Made by a program: the position numbers and the translations under genes. A stretch of DNA of 64,000 nucleotides from an uncultured bacterium (GTDB lineage: Bacteria; Planctomycetota; UBA8742; UBA2392). Numbering within the stretch: position 1 is the first letter of the stretch; every line of letters starts with the position of its first letter. A model generated the notes under the pieces. It was given only the letters and a program-made list of their open reading frames with translations, did not search any database and was not told where the DNA came from. Location: the NCBI GenBank assembly GCA_938014885.1, contig CALLQI010000004.1, positions 62,001-126,000 on the forward strand. The letters are read 5' to 3'. Below, one piece after another: positions 16,710-24,630 of the stretch.

Positions 16710-17999
16710 ATGTCGATCAACAGCAGTCGTCGACTGGGCGGACGACTCATCCTGAAGGCCATGCTGCTGGCCGGAGTCGTTGTCGCCAGCGGGAACCTGG
16801 GTGCGCAGGCTGTCGGGAGCCAGGCTGCGAACATCCAGTTCAACAACGAGTGGCAGGTGCCAACCACACCGGCCAACATCAATGAGTTGAATGACTACTT
16901 CACGCCGCCGGGGTACACCACCCTGCTGGTGCTGTGGGGCATCAACTGAGGTATCTGCCAGGGGGAAGTTTCCTCCTTGAACACCAAGTGGAACGCGAAC
17001 AAGGCCAACGGCTTTGAGATCATCGCGGTCACCATGGTCGGCTGGAGCGGCTGCTCCAACGAATCGCAGATTCCCGCCACGGCCACATCGTGGGGCATGC
17101 AGTACGGTTACGCTGCGGCCAACACCAGCACCAACTGGTCGTACTACGCGCCGAGCGGCAGCCTCAGCTTCGGCACCGGCTTCGCCTTTGACACCACCGG
17201 CAAGCTGTTGTGGACGGGCTCGTGCAGCCAGATCACGCAGACCATGATCACCAACTGGATCGCGGCTGGTGGCGGTGGCGGCGGTGGTGGCGGCACAAAC
17301 AACCCGCCCGTAGCCAACGCGGGTGCCGACAGCAGCGTGTTTGAAGGCCAGCAGGCCAGCCTCAGCGGCAACGGCAGCACCGACCCCGACGGCGACCCGC
17401 TGACCTACAACTGGACGCAGGTCTCGGGCCCGACGATCAACATCCAGGGTGCCAACACCGTGGCCCCCAGCTTCATCGCGCCACAGGTCGGTGGCCCCAC
17501 GCCGGTGACGATCCGCCTGACCGTGAACGACGGCAACGGTGGCACCGACACCGACGATGTGGTCGTCACCATCAACCCGATGAACTTCAAGCCCAACGCC
17601 CGAGCGGGTGCCGACTTCGGCGCCGTCTACAGCAGCAGCGTGCAGCTTGACGGCAGCGCAAGCGACGACCCCGACGGCGACCCGATCACCTTCCTGTGGT
17701 CGCAGGTCAGCGGCGAATTCGTCACCCTCAGCAACCCCGGCATTGCCACGCCGACCTTCACCGCACCGGCCGGCAACGGCACGCTGGTGTTTGAGCTGCG
17801 GGTCCAGGACAGCGCCGGCCTGTTTGACACCGATCGCGTCACCGTGCACGTCAACGCACTGGGCGTGATTCCGCCCAGCCTCGGCAAGGGTGCCGGCAGC
17901 GGTGGCGGCGGTGGTTGTGTGGCCGCGGGCGGCGCCCCGGCTGTGCTGGCGGTGTTCGGCATGCTGGGCATGCTTGCCCTGCGCCGTCGTCGCAAGTAG
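16710..17999 (+). CDS. predicted selenoprotein: thioredoxin-fold (UxxC) surface protein with PKD-like domains and a C-terminal sorting tail
   Basis: The frame from ATG 16710 (GGAGGAGGT 6 bases upstream) runs to TAG 17999 with a single interruption, an in-frame TGA at 16947-16949. Read as selenocysteine it gives 429 residues. Residues 1-34 are a signal peptide. Residues 45-185 look like a TlpA/thioredoxin fold: a hydrophobic strand ending in Trp-Gly-Ile-Asn, then Sec80-Gly-Ile-Cys83, a helix, a second strand, and a late Phe-Asp-Thr-Thr-Gly-Lys strand. The TGA falls exactly on the first Cys of the CxxC motif. A Gly9 linker (187-195) leads to two PKD/REJ-like domains (199-290 and 294-383), each with Asp-Pro-Asp-Gly-Asp-Pro. 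The tail is Gly-rich, with Cys403, one membrane helix and Arg4-Lys, like MYXO-CTERM or Synerg-CTERM sorting signals. A SECIS-like hairpin follows the TGA. A frameshift or pseudogene is unlikely because coding continues cleanly in the same frame. Confidence 0.85.
16947..16977 (+). promoter_or_regulatory. UGA selenocysteine codon with bacterial SECIS-like hairpin (thioredoxin-like gene)
   Basis: After the TGA (16947-16949) and 10 spacer bases there is a 7-bp stem, 16960-16966 paired with 16971-16977 (one G-U pair), capped by the four-base loop AGUU. The loop begins 17 bases after the UGA and has a G among its first two bases, as bacterial SECIS elements require for SelB binding. In E. coli fdhF the corresponding distance is about 18 bases. 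Confidence 0.75.
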
Positions 18000-18016
18000 T
18001 TCTTCCCACGAAGCAG

Positions 18017-18046
18017 AAAAGGGCCCGCCAGCAGGCGGGCCCTTTT
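18017..18046. terminator. hairpin terminator downstream of the selenoprotein gene
   Basis: A 13-bp perfect stem, 18017-18029 with 18034-18046, has loop AGCA and ends in TTTT. It lies between two convergent genes and the flanking A and T runs allow use from both sides. Confidence 0.9.
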
Positions 18047-18067
18047 GCGTTTCAGCCGGGTCGTGGG

Positions 18068-19474
18068 TTACGGACGTGGTTCGCGCCCGGTGTACTCCTG
18101 CTGCCAGGCGTCTTCGAGGGCTTCGACTTCGGTGTCCATCCACACGCGGCCTTCTCCGGTCTTGTTCATGTCGCGCATGGCGTCTTCGAAGAAGAACTTG
18201 CGCTCGCCAAACGCCGGCTTCAACTGGTCCATCCAGGTTGCCTTTTCGTCGTACTGGGCAAAGAACACGCGGTTGACCCAAGCCGGGTCGCGGCCTTGCA
18301 GCATCTTCAGCACGAACACGCGTTCGCCGCGCACGTCGGCGATGCCGTCAATCATCACCTTGCCGGGCGTGCAGCTCATGCTGGGGCCGCGCACGGTGCG
18401 GGCCAGGCCCGTCACCTGCCGGTATGCTTCGGTGAAAATCTCGTAGGCCCGCCACAGCGGCACTTCAAAGTAGCCGCGGGCGCCGGTGTCGCGTTCAACG
18501 AACATGTAGTAGGGCACCGCACCCAACTTGACCTGCTGACGCCACATCAGCGCCCAGTTGCTGGCGTCATCGTTGACGTGACGGATCAGCGGGGCCTGGC
18601 AGCGCACCGTGGCACCGGCGTTGACAAGCCGGCGCACGGCCTGCTGGGCGACTTCGGTCTGCAGTTCGCGGCGAATGCTGTAGTGCGCCATGATCGCGGC
18701 GTCTTTGCCGGCCGCGCGGATCTCGCCGATCAGCCGCATCAGTGCGTCAGCATCTTCACCGTGTGTGAAGCGATAGGGCCAATATGCAGGAGCTTTCGTG
18801 CCGATGCGGATGCTGGCCACATGCTCAAGGCCCGGTTGCAGCAGCGGCTCGATGTACTGTCGCAGCAGCTCGGTGCGCATGATCATCGGGTCGCCGCCCG
18901 TGAACAGCACGCTGGTCACTTCCTTGTGCTTGCGCAGGTAGGCCACGAGGCCGCTGGCTTCTTTGGCCGCAAACTTCATGTCGTCCAGGCCCACAAACTG
19001 GGGCCACCGGAAGCAATAGGTGCAGTAGGCATGGCAGGTCTGCCCGGCCATCGGAAAGAACAGTACGGTTTCGCGGTACTTGTGCTGCATGCCCGGCACT
19101 TCAACGCCGTCTTCCTTGGGCACGTTCAGCGACTTCTGGCCCGCCGGGTGCGGGTTCAGGCTGTATTGCACGGTCTTGGCGGCTGCCGCGATTTCGGGTG
19201 CGGGCGCGTTGCGTTTGACCAGGTCGTGGATGGGTTTGAATTGCTCAGGCTTGAGCATCATCGGCTGCGGGAACGTGAGCTGGAACATGGGGTCATTGGG
19301 GACGTTGTTCCAGTCAATCAATTCTTCGACGACGTAGTTGTTGACGCGGAAGGGCAGCACCTGGGCGACGACTTTCATCGCCATGCGGAACTCGGGGTCA
19401 AGTTTCTGAAGCTGGGGCAAGGTGTCGATCTGGGCCTTGCCATAGACCTTGAAGGGACGATCTGCGATGTTCAT
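18068..19474 (-). CDS. kamA: lysine 2,3-aminomutase-family radical SAM enzyme
   Basis: This 468-residue radical SAM/PLP enzyme of the KamA family migrates an amino group between alpha and beta carbons (lysine to beta-lysine in the type enzyme). The iron-sulfur motif CxxxCxxC is at Cys147, Cys151 and Cys154. It is followed by Phe-Arg-Trp-Pro-Gln-Phe and a Phe-Thr-Gly-Gly-Asp-Pro SAM-binding motif near residue 186. A Thr-Pro-Gly-Lys-Val segment near residue 391 is the likely PLP lysine. The start at 19474 has AGGAG 6 bases upstream; the frame is open to 19654 but the extra residues look non-coding. The exact substrate cannot be read from sequence; EpmB-like and glutamate/lysine mutase variants exist. 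Confidence 0.88.
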   Translation of the reverse strand: MNIADRPFKVYGKAQIDTLPQLQKLDPEFRMAMKVVAQVLPFRVNNYVVEELIDWNNVPNDPMFQLTFPQPMMLKPEQFKPIHDLVKRNAPAPEIAAAAKTVQYSLNPHPAGQKSLNVPKEDGVEVPGMQHKYRETVLFFPMAGQTCHAYCTYCFRWPQFVGLDDMKFAAKEASGLVAYLRKHKEVTSVLFTGGDPMIMRTELLRQYIEPLLQPGLEHVASIRIGTKAPAYWPYRFTHGEDADALMRLIGEIRAAGKDAAIMAHYSIRRELQTEVAQQAVRRLVNAGATVRCQAPLIRHVNDDASNWALMWRQQVKLGAVPYYMFVERDTGARGYFEVPLWRAYEIFTEAYRQVTGLARTVRGPSMSCTPGKVMIDGIADVRGERVFVLKMLQGRDPAWVNRVFFAQYDEKATWMDQLKPAFGERKFFFEDAMRDMNKTGEGRVWMDTEVEALEDAWQQEYTGREPRP

Positions 19475-19794
19475 CGGGGCTCCTTTCACAGCTGCTGACT
19501 CACACACAAGTTCATCGCACAAGTTCACAACCGACGGTTTCACGACGGCGTGCACAGGCGCGATGCAGACGATGGCGCGCGGGGCAAAGGCCCGTTGCGG
19601 CATCAACTTTGTTCGTTTGGGTGCGCGCATGAAGCCGACACACACCCGGGGCACTGCATAGGTCGCTGGGTTCGCAGCAGGGCGATGGGCGACCTGATAT
19701 CGACGCGCTAGGCGTCAAACCCCACCGTAGCAAGCTTTTGCAGACAGTCAAGCAAAATGGACCTGCCCAAACCTCAATTTTTCAGGGCTCGGAC
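19475..19794. other. 320-base non-coding region upstream of the aminomutase and HAD genes
   Basis: This region holds the leader and promoter of the minus-strand aminomutase gene and the upstream part of the HAD gene's control region. I see no coding potential. The minus-strand open frame up to 19654 lacks a start with a ribosome site. Confidence 0.4.
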
Positions 19795-19826
19795 TTGACA
19801 CGTCAACACTCCTATTGACACGTCAA
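19795..19826 (+). promoter_or_regulatory. tandem operator-like sites TTGACACGTCAA
   Basis: Two identical 12-base sites, 19795-19806 and 19815-19826, each consist of inverted arms TTGAC/GTCAA around a two-base centre. They lie 20 bases apart, about two helical turns, on the same DNA face. Each is followed by a similar ACTC tetranucleotide (after C or G). The spacing suits a dimeric repressor binding cooperatively. The second site includes the putative -35 box. Confidence 0.6.
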
Positions 19827-19843
19827 GACTCGTGCGCTATGGT
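19815..19843 (+). promoter_or_regulatory. promoter of the HAD gene (likely leaderless transcript)
   Basis: Perfect -35 TTGACA (19815-19820) and -10 TATGGT (19838-19843) are separated by 17 bases. Transcription would begin at about 19850-19851, right at ATG 19851, so the mRNA would have essentially no leader. This agrees with the lack of a Shine-Dalgarno sequence there. Confidence 0.55.
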
Positions 19844-19850
19844 GATCTGC

Positions 19851-20321
19851 ATGGAAACGCTCGGCATCGATATTGGAAATGTGATCATCGCCGGCGGCAG
19901 CGCCGTCGCCGACACCGACTTCTTCACTGGCGACCACCTGCGAACCCCGGCTATGCCAGGCGCAATCGAGGTCATCGCAAGGCTCATGCGCGAGCGCTTC
20001 GGTGAACGTACGTTCCTCATCAGTAAGGCCTACAAGCGTGTCGAGAAACGCACCATCGAGTGGCTGCAGCACCACGACTTCGCCAACGCCACCGGCATAG
20101 CACCAGAACGCTGGCACTTCGTACGCGAACGAGTAGAGAAAGGCCCCCTGTGCGGCCGCCTCGGCATAACCCACTTCATCGACGACAAAACCGAGAACCT
20201 CGAGTACGCAAAGCAGCACGGAGCAACCGAGTTATACCTGTTCGGAACCAACGAACCCACCGCCGCAGGCCACCCCTGCCCCGACTGGGCCACGGTCGCA
20301 GCGCTGCTGCTGCCGGCCTAG
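19851..20321 (+). CDS. HAD-superfamily hydrolase-like protein
   Basis: This 156-residue protein has HAD-like elements: an N-terminal Gly-Ile-Asp-Ile-Gly-Asn-Val-Ile strand where the nucleophile Asp would sit, a Thr-Phe-Leu-Ile-Ser-Lys segment near residue 52 resembling motifs II/III, and a late Thr-His-Phe-Ile-Asp-Asp-Lys-Thr-Glu-Asn (about residues 106-115) matching the acidic motif IV. Such enzymes usually remove phosphate from small metabolites or nucleotides; the substrate is unknown. The second Asp of the DxD motif is replaced by Gly (Asp-Ile-Gly), as in some divergent members, so activity is uncertain. ATG 19851 is preferred because of the promoter; earlier in-frame starts lie at 19815 and 19839. 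Confidence 0.75.
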   Translation: METLGIDIGNVIIAGGSAVADTDFFTGDHLRTPAMPGAIEVIARLMRERFGERTFLISKAYKRVEKRTIEWLQHHDFANATGIAPERWHFVRERVEKGPLCGRLGITHFIDDKTENLEYAKQHGATELYLFGTNEPTAAGHPCPDWATVAALLLPA

Positions 20322-20414
20322 AACGCCCGCTACACAGGGGCTGGTTCTTTGGAATCCCATCGGCGTTTGCGGCATGCTACCATTCGCCCGTTGACCCTTT
20401 TCCTTGGAGAGCCA

Positions 20415-21548
20415 ATGGGCCTGTTTCTTGAGATCATTGAGTACCAGGAGACGCGCGCTGATGAAATCAGCCATCGCATCCCTGAACGCGGCAGCGCCGA
20501 GTTCAAGCTGGGCGGCCAGTGCATCGTGCGTGAAAACCAGGTCGCGATCTTCTGCTGCGGTGGGAAGGCGGCCGACGTCTTTGGCCCCGGTCGCCATACC
20601 ATCACGACCCTGAACATCCCGGTCATCACCAAGCTGCTGAGCCTGCCATGGGGCTTCAAGTCGCCCATCCGCACCGAAGTTTACTACGTGAACATGAAGA
20701 CGTTCACGGACCTCAAGTGGGGCACCAAAGAGCCGATCGCGCTGCGTGACACCGACTTCGGCATCGTGCGCGTGCGCGGCTTCGGCCGCTTTGCGATCAA
20801 GGTCCGCGAGCCGCTGGTGTTCATCAACAACATCGTCGGCCAGGACGACAGCTTCCGCACCGACGAAATCGAAGACTACCTGCGCGACCTGATTGTCAGC
20901 CACGTCAACGACTGGCTGGGCGCCAACATGAAGGGCAAGTCGGTGCTGGACCTGCCCGGCCACTACAAAGAGTTCAGCGAAGCGATGAAGCCGCACCTGC
21001 AGGCTTCCATGGCCAAGTTCGGGCTTGAGCTGGTCGATTTCTTCATCAACAACTTCAACATGCCCGAAGAAGTGCAAAAGGCCATCGACAAGCGCGCCAG
21101 CATGGGTGCCTTGGGCGACGCCAACAAGTACGCCCAGTTCCAGATGGCCGACGCCATGCGCGACATGGCTAACAACCCCGGCACCGGCAACAGCGCCGGC
21201 ATGATGATGGGCATGATGATGCCCGGCATGCTGATGAACCAGTTGAACACGCAGCAGGCCCAGGTACTGCAGCAGCAGGGCAAGAAGCCCGCCGACTACG
21301 CCTCATGCAGCAAGTGCCAGGGCATGAACGAAAAAGATGCGCGCTTCTGCAGCCACTGCGGCGAGGCCATGCTGGTCGAAAAGCGCTGCCCCAGCTGCGG
21401 CGTTAGCGTCAAGGCAGACGCCAAGTTCTGCCCCGACTGCGGCTTCAAAATGGGCACCAAACCCAAATGCCCCGAGTGCCAGCACGAAAACCTGCCCGAC
21501 GCCAAGTTCTGCGTAAACTGCGGCGGCAAAATGACTGTGAAGGCATAG
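20415..21548 (+). CDS. SPFH-domain protein with C-terminal zinc ribbons
   Basis: This 377-residue protein has an SPFH/prohibitin-like domain (about residues 20-240), then a Met/Gln-rich hinge (about 250-290), then three or four zinc-ribbon CxxC pairs to the C-terminus (about 298-372). Proteins of this layout (YdjI-type, often misnamed virion core protein) are membrane-associated scaffolds; no transmembrane segment is visible here. The start at 20415 has a TTGGAGAG ribosome site 4-5 bases upstream. It follows the HAD gene by 93 bases and ends ahead of a strong terminator. Confidence 0.87.
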   Translation: MGLFLEIIEYQETRADEISHRIPERGSAEFKLGGQCIVRENQVAIFCCGGKAADVFGPGRHTITTLNIPVITKLLSLPWGFKSPIRTEVYYVNMKTFTDLKWGTKEPIALRDTDFGIVRVRGFGRFAIKVREPLVFINNIVGQDDSFRTDEIEDYLRDLIVSHVNDWLGANMKGKSVLDLPGHYKEFSEAMKPHLQASMAKFGLELVDFFINNFNMPEEVQKAIDKRASMGALGDANKYAQFQMADAMRDMANNPGTGNSAGMMMGMMMPGMLMNQLNTQQAQVLQQQGKKPADYASCSKCQGMNEKDARFCSHCGEAMLVEKRCPSCGVSVKADAKFCPDCGFKMGTKPKCPECQHENLPDAKFCVNCGGKMTVKA

Positions 21549-21566
21549 CAACGTGGCAACCCCACT

Positions 21567-21592
21567 GCGGCCGGCCCCTGAGGGCCGGCCGC
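21567..21592. terminator. hairpin terminator after the SPFH gene
   Basis: An 11-bp perfect GC-rich stem, 21567-21577 with 21582-21592, has loop CTGA and weaker outer pairing (CAACGTG/CACGTTG). There is no long T-run. Confidence 0.7.
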
Positions 21593-21636
21593 AACACGTT
21601 GTGACACGAACGCAGGGCGTGGTTCGGGTTTGCCGT

Positions 21637-21754
21637 ATGACTGCCAGACTCAGGAGGCAGGTCTACGGTCAACCGTTCACAGTCAACGGTTACTGCAATC
21701 AGCTGCGGTTACCGTGAACTATCGACCGTTGACCCCAGCCTGCAACCTGAAGCT
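21637..21754 (-). repeat. intergenic palindromic repeat, copy 1 (reverse orientation)
   Basis: About 118 bases whose reverse complement aligns over its whole length with 27217-27341 and 47634-47736. The shared core is GGTAACC-G-AGACTG-GAA-CGTTGACCGT. It contains imperfect inverted repeats built from GGTCAAC/GTTGACC-like words. It lies between two convergent genes. Confidence 0.8.
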
Positions 21755-21768
21755 GGTACCCATCCGGT

Positions 21769-22917
21769 TCACGCCTTGACGCATTGCTGGAACAGGGCCA
21801 GCAGGCGCTCGGCCCGGGCCTGGTACGTGTGCTCGCTGATGCCCGCGAGCGCGTTGCTGGACAGCGTGCGCGCAAGTACACCATCCGTGCACACTTCGCG
21901 CAGTGCGCCCGCGAGCGCGGCCGCATCCTCGCCAGGACACAACCGCGCGTTGAAGCCATCGCGCAGCAGCTCACGGGCGCTGGGCACGTCCGAGGCCACA
22001 ACCGGCAGCCCCAGAGCCATGTATTCGACAACCTTGAGTGGCGAGGTGAAGCGCGCGCTGATGCTGTGCTTGGGCGGCAAGGGGTGCACCGCGCAGGCCG
22101 CGCCCGCGACCCTTTCCGCGATGCGGGTCTGCGCCAGCCGCCCCGCAAGCTCGACGCGTTCCGTGATGCCAAGCTGCGCGATGTGTGTGCGCAGCGCGTC
22201 TTCCTCGTCGGTGCTGCCGCCGCCCACGACCAGCAGCCGCAACTCAGGTGCCAGCTTGATTGCCTCAAGCAGCACATCCAGCCCCTTCCAGAATTGCAGC
22301 GTGCCCACGTAAGCAACTGTGCGGCCGTCGCCCCCGTTCCAGCAAGGTCGGAACACGCCCGTATCCACAGCGCTGGGTGCCACACATGCGGCCCCGTGAA
22401 AGCCGAACCGTGCGCGGACTTCGTCCAGCAGGCCCTGACTGATTGCGGCCACACCGGTCGCGTGGCCGTAGATTGCGGACTCAAGCTCGTGCAAACGGGC
22501 TGCGCGGCGCGGGCTGTCGCCGCGGTCGCGGGCCCACAGGCTGCCGATCAGGTGGGCCTCGTACACCAGCGGGCCGCGCCAGGCGCGGTGGGCCAGATGG
22601 GCGGCCAGTTTGTCGCTGCGGAGCCACACCAGCTCGGGTGCGGCCTCGATCAAAGCTTTGCGGCAGGCGCGGAAGAACACACCGTTCAGTGTCAGGCCCG
22701 CAAGCCTGCGCACGCTGGGCAGGGTGTGCAGCGTCAGGCCGGGCGGGAGGGTAAGCCCCAGCTGCTCGCGGGCGTAGCCATGGACGGCCTCGGCGCTGTC
22801 GGGCGTGAAGAAGGTAACGGGCACGCGCTCTGCCACTGAGGCCAGCGTGCGCACCATGGCGACCCAGCGGGCTTTGCCCGGGCTGATCGGCTCATGGTGT
22901 GCGAAGGCTACGCGCAT
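21769..22917 (-). CDS. glycosyltransferase, family 4 (GT-B fold)
   Basis: At 382 residues this is typical of GT4 glycosyltransferases that build envelope polysaccharides or lipid-linked sugars. There is an N-terminal acceptor domain (1-180) with a Glu-Ala-His-Leu-Ile-Gly-Ser motif near residue 120. The C-terminal domain starts near 195 (Arg-Thr-Val-Ala-Tyr-Val-Gly-Thr-Leu-Gln-Phe-Trp-Lys-Gly). The nucleotide-sugar site has Ser-Pro-Leu-Lys-Val-Val-Glu-Tyr-Met-Ala-Leu-Gly-Leu-Pro-Val-Val-Ala near residues 288-304, a variant of the EX7E motif. The gene is single and transcribed away from the sigma factor gene, with 123 bases between them. Confidence 0.92.
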   Translation of the reverse strand: MRVAFAHHEPISPGKARWVAMVRTLASVAERVPVTFFTPDSAEAVHGYAREQLGLTLPPGLTLHTLPSVRRLAGLTLNGVFFRACRKALIEAAPELVWLRSDKLAAHLAHRAWRGPLVYEAHLIGSLWARDRGDSPRRAARLHELESAIYGHATGVAAISQGLLDEVRARFGFHGAACVAPSAVDTGVFRPCWNGGDGRTVAYVGTLQFWKGLDVLLEAIKLAPELRLLVVGGGSTDEEDALRTHIAQLGITERVELAGRLAQTRIAERVAGAACAVHPLPPKHSISARFTSPLKVVEYMALGLPVVASDVPSARELLRDGFNARLCPGEDAAALAGALREVCTDGVLARTLSSNALAGISEHTYQARAERLLALFQQCVKA

Positions 22918-23040
22918 GCCGCCATTGGAGCGGCCGGGGGGCGCGCACTCAAGTGCCCGATTCTGCGTGCGTCAATCCGGACGATTTTCCGGGCTATTTT
23001 CCGAACCATTTGCCGGGCCGCGGGCTCTAGTCTGGTGGCC

Positions 23041-23580
23041 ATGGACGCGGAACTACTCCAGCAGCTGGTCCTGGCCCGAAACGGCGACGTGCAGGCCTTT
23101 GGCTACGTCGCGGCAGCGTTTCGCGGGCAGGCGCTGGCCTGGGCGCGCGAAATCGACCGTACCGGGGCCGAAGACGCGCTGCAGAACGCGCTGCTGGCGG
23201 CATGGCGGGGGTTGGGCGGGCTTGAGGATGTGCGCGCGTTCCCGGGCTGGCTGCGGGTGATTGTGCGCAACGCGGCCCTGCGCGAAGTGCGGCGCACGCA
23301 GCCCATGGCGGAAGTTCCGGCAGAGGCCGCAGCGCCGGAAGACGCGGCACCCGACGCGGAGCTGCTGGCGGCGGTCAAAGGGGCCGTGCGCGGGCTGAGT
23401 GCGGTGCAGCAGTCGGTGGTTGAGCGGCACTACATGCAGGGCCAGAAGATCGAAGAAATCGCGGCGGCACTGGGCGTTCCGGTGGGCACCGTGAAACGAA
23501 GGCTGCACGACGCGCGCGAAGCGCTGCGACTAAGGCTGTCGGGCTTTGCGCCCGGGCGCGACGCGGATTGGCTGGGATAA
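23041..23580 (+). CDS. ECF-type RNA polymerase sigma factor
   Basis: This 179-residue protein has a sigma region 2 (about residues 5-70, with Asp-Ala-Leu-Gln-Asn-Ala-Leu-Leu-Ala-Ala-Trp-Arg) and a region 4 helix-turn-helix (about 115-165, with Gln-Lys-Ile-Glu-Glu-Ile-Ala-Ala-Ala-Leu-Gly-Val-Pro-Val-Gly-Thr-Val-Lys-Arg-Arg). They are joined by a short acidic Ala/Pro/Glu linker. No anti-sigma factor gene is next to it. The PilT-like ATPase starts 12 bases downstream, so the two are probably co-transcribed. ATG 23041 gives a normal N-terminus although no ribosome site is obvious; the frame is open from 22894. Confidence 0.88.
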   Translation: MDAELLQQLVLARNGDVQAFGYVAAAFRGQALAWAREIDRTGAEDALQNALLAAWRGLGGLEDVRAFPGWLRVIVRNAALREVRRTQPMAEVPAEAAAPEDAAPDAELLAAVKGAVRGLSAVQQSVVERHYMQGQKIEEIAAALGVPVGTVKRRLHDAREALRLRLSGFAPGRDADWLG

Positions 23581-23592
23581 CAGGAGAATCAA

Positions 23593-24618
23593 ATGTCCGT
23601 AGACCACACAATTGCCTGGATGAAACTGGATGACTGGGTCAAGCGCGTGCTTGAACTGCGCGGCAGCGACCTGCACCTGGTGCCCGGGAACCGCCCCACA
23701 GCCCGCGTTGACGGCAAGCTGGTCGCGATCGACGACATGACCCTGCACCCCAGCCAGACACGCTGGGTCGCCGTGTGCATGTACCCCAACGGGGTCGAGT
23801 ACCAGTTCCAGGGCGGCGGCTATGCCCACACTTCGCGCAAGTTTCACGATGTGCTGGCTGACGTGACGGCGGCCAGCGCCGGCGGCGACATCTCGGTCAC
23901 GCTGCGCTTCCACGCCCAGGCCGTGCCTTCGCTGGCACAGTGCGACCTGCCGCCTGTGGTAACGCAACTGCTGAACGCGCCCAACGGAATCGTGATCGTG
24001 GCCGGGCCTCACAGCAGCGGCAAGACAACGACACTTTACGCGCTGCTGAATTGGATCAATGAGAACCGCGAATGCGTGATCAGCACCGTTGAGCGCCCGC
24101 GCCACTACCTGCTGCCCCGTGGCAAGTCAATCCTGCAGCAGCGCGAAGTCGGCCTGGACGGCCCAACGCCGGCGCAACTGGTGGCGGCAGCGATGCACCA
24201 GGACGTGGACGTGCTGATGCTGGGCGAAATCGAAGACTTCGACACGCTGGGCGCTGTGCTGCACGCGGCCGAAACCGGCCACCTGGTGCTGGTGCAGATC
24301 CATGCCGCCGACGCCCGCGAAGCGGTCGAGCGCATCTTGTTCGCCGCGCCCGAAGGCATGCAATCGCAAGTGAAGAAGCAGCTTGCCCAAACCCTGCGCG
24401 GGGTCGTGACCCAGCGCCTTGTGCACAAGGCCGACGGCCGCGGCCGGGTCGCGATCCACGGCATTTTGGGTGAGGGCGCGCGCAAGTACATTGACGGTGC
24501 TGAGCCCGACGCCGGACTGTGGCTGGCGCGGATGCAGGACGCCGTCGCGCGCCTGCTGGGCGAGGGCAAGATCACCGCCGCCGAGGCCGAACGGGCCCGC
24601 CGCGAGATCGGTGCCTGA
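23593..24618 (+). CDS. PilT/PilU-like secretion or retraction ATPase (divergent)
   Basis: This 341-residue protein resembles the type IV pilus retraction ATPase: an N-terminal Leu-Glu-Leu-Arg-Gly-Ser-Asp-Leu-His-Leu-Val-Pro-Gly motif (residues 20-32, the PilT/PilB hallmark), a Walker A box Gly-Pro-His-Ser-Ser-Gly-Lys-Thr-Thr near 138, a Walker B-like Asp-Val-Leu-Met-Leu-Gly-Glu-Ile-Glu-Asp near 210 and a Thr-Gly-His-Leu-Val box near 230. Walker A is usually Gly-Pro-Thr-Gly-Ser-Gly-Lys-Ser/Thr-Thr, so this copy deviates. The C-terminal PilT motif Ala-Ile-Arg-Asn-Leu-Ile is not evident. No pilus genes lie nearby. AGGAGA lies 7 bases upstream of ATG 23593. Confidence 0.85.
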   Translation: MSVDHTIAWMKLDDWVKRVLELRGSDLHLVPGNRPTARVDGKLVAIDDMTLHPSQTRWVAVCMYPNGVEYQFQGGGYAHTSRKFHDVLADVTAASAGGDISVTLRFHAQAVPSLAQCDLPPVVTQLLNAPNGIVIVAGPHSSGKTTTLYALLNWINENRECVISTVERPRHYLLPRGKSILQQREVGLDGPTPAQLVAAAMHQDVDVLMLGEIEDFDTLGAVLHAAETGHLVLVQIHAADAREAVERILFAAPEGMQSQVKKQLAQTLRGVVTQRLVHKADGRGRVAIHGILGEGARKYIDGAEPDAGLWLARMQDAVARLLGEGKITAAEAERARREIGA

Positions 24619-24630
24619 CAGCGCACAGGG

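Noticed and set aside
16668..17999. Frameshift or pseudogene explanation for the interrupted thioredoxin-like gene
   Set aside because: The codons before and after the TGA are in the same frame, the TGA falls exactly at the catalytic Cys, the second Cys is kept, and a SECIS-like hairpin follows. A random nonsense mutation would not place all of these together.
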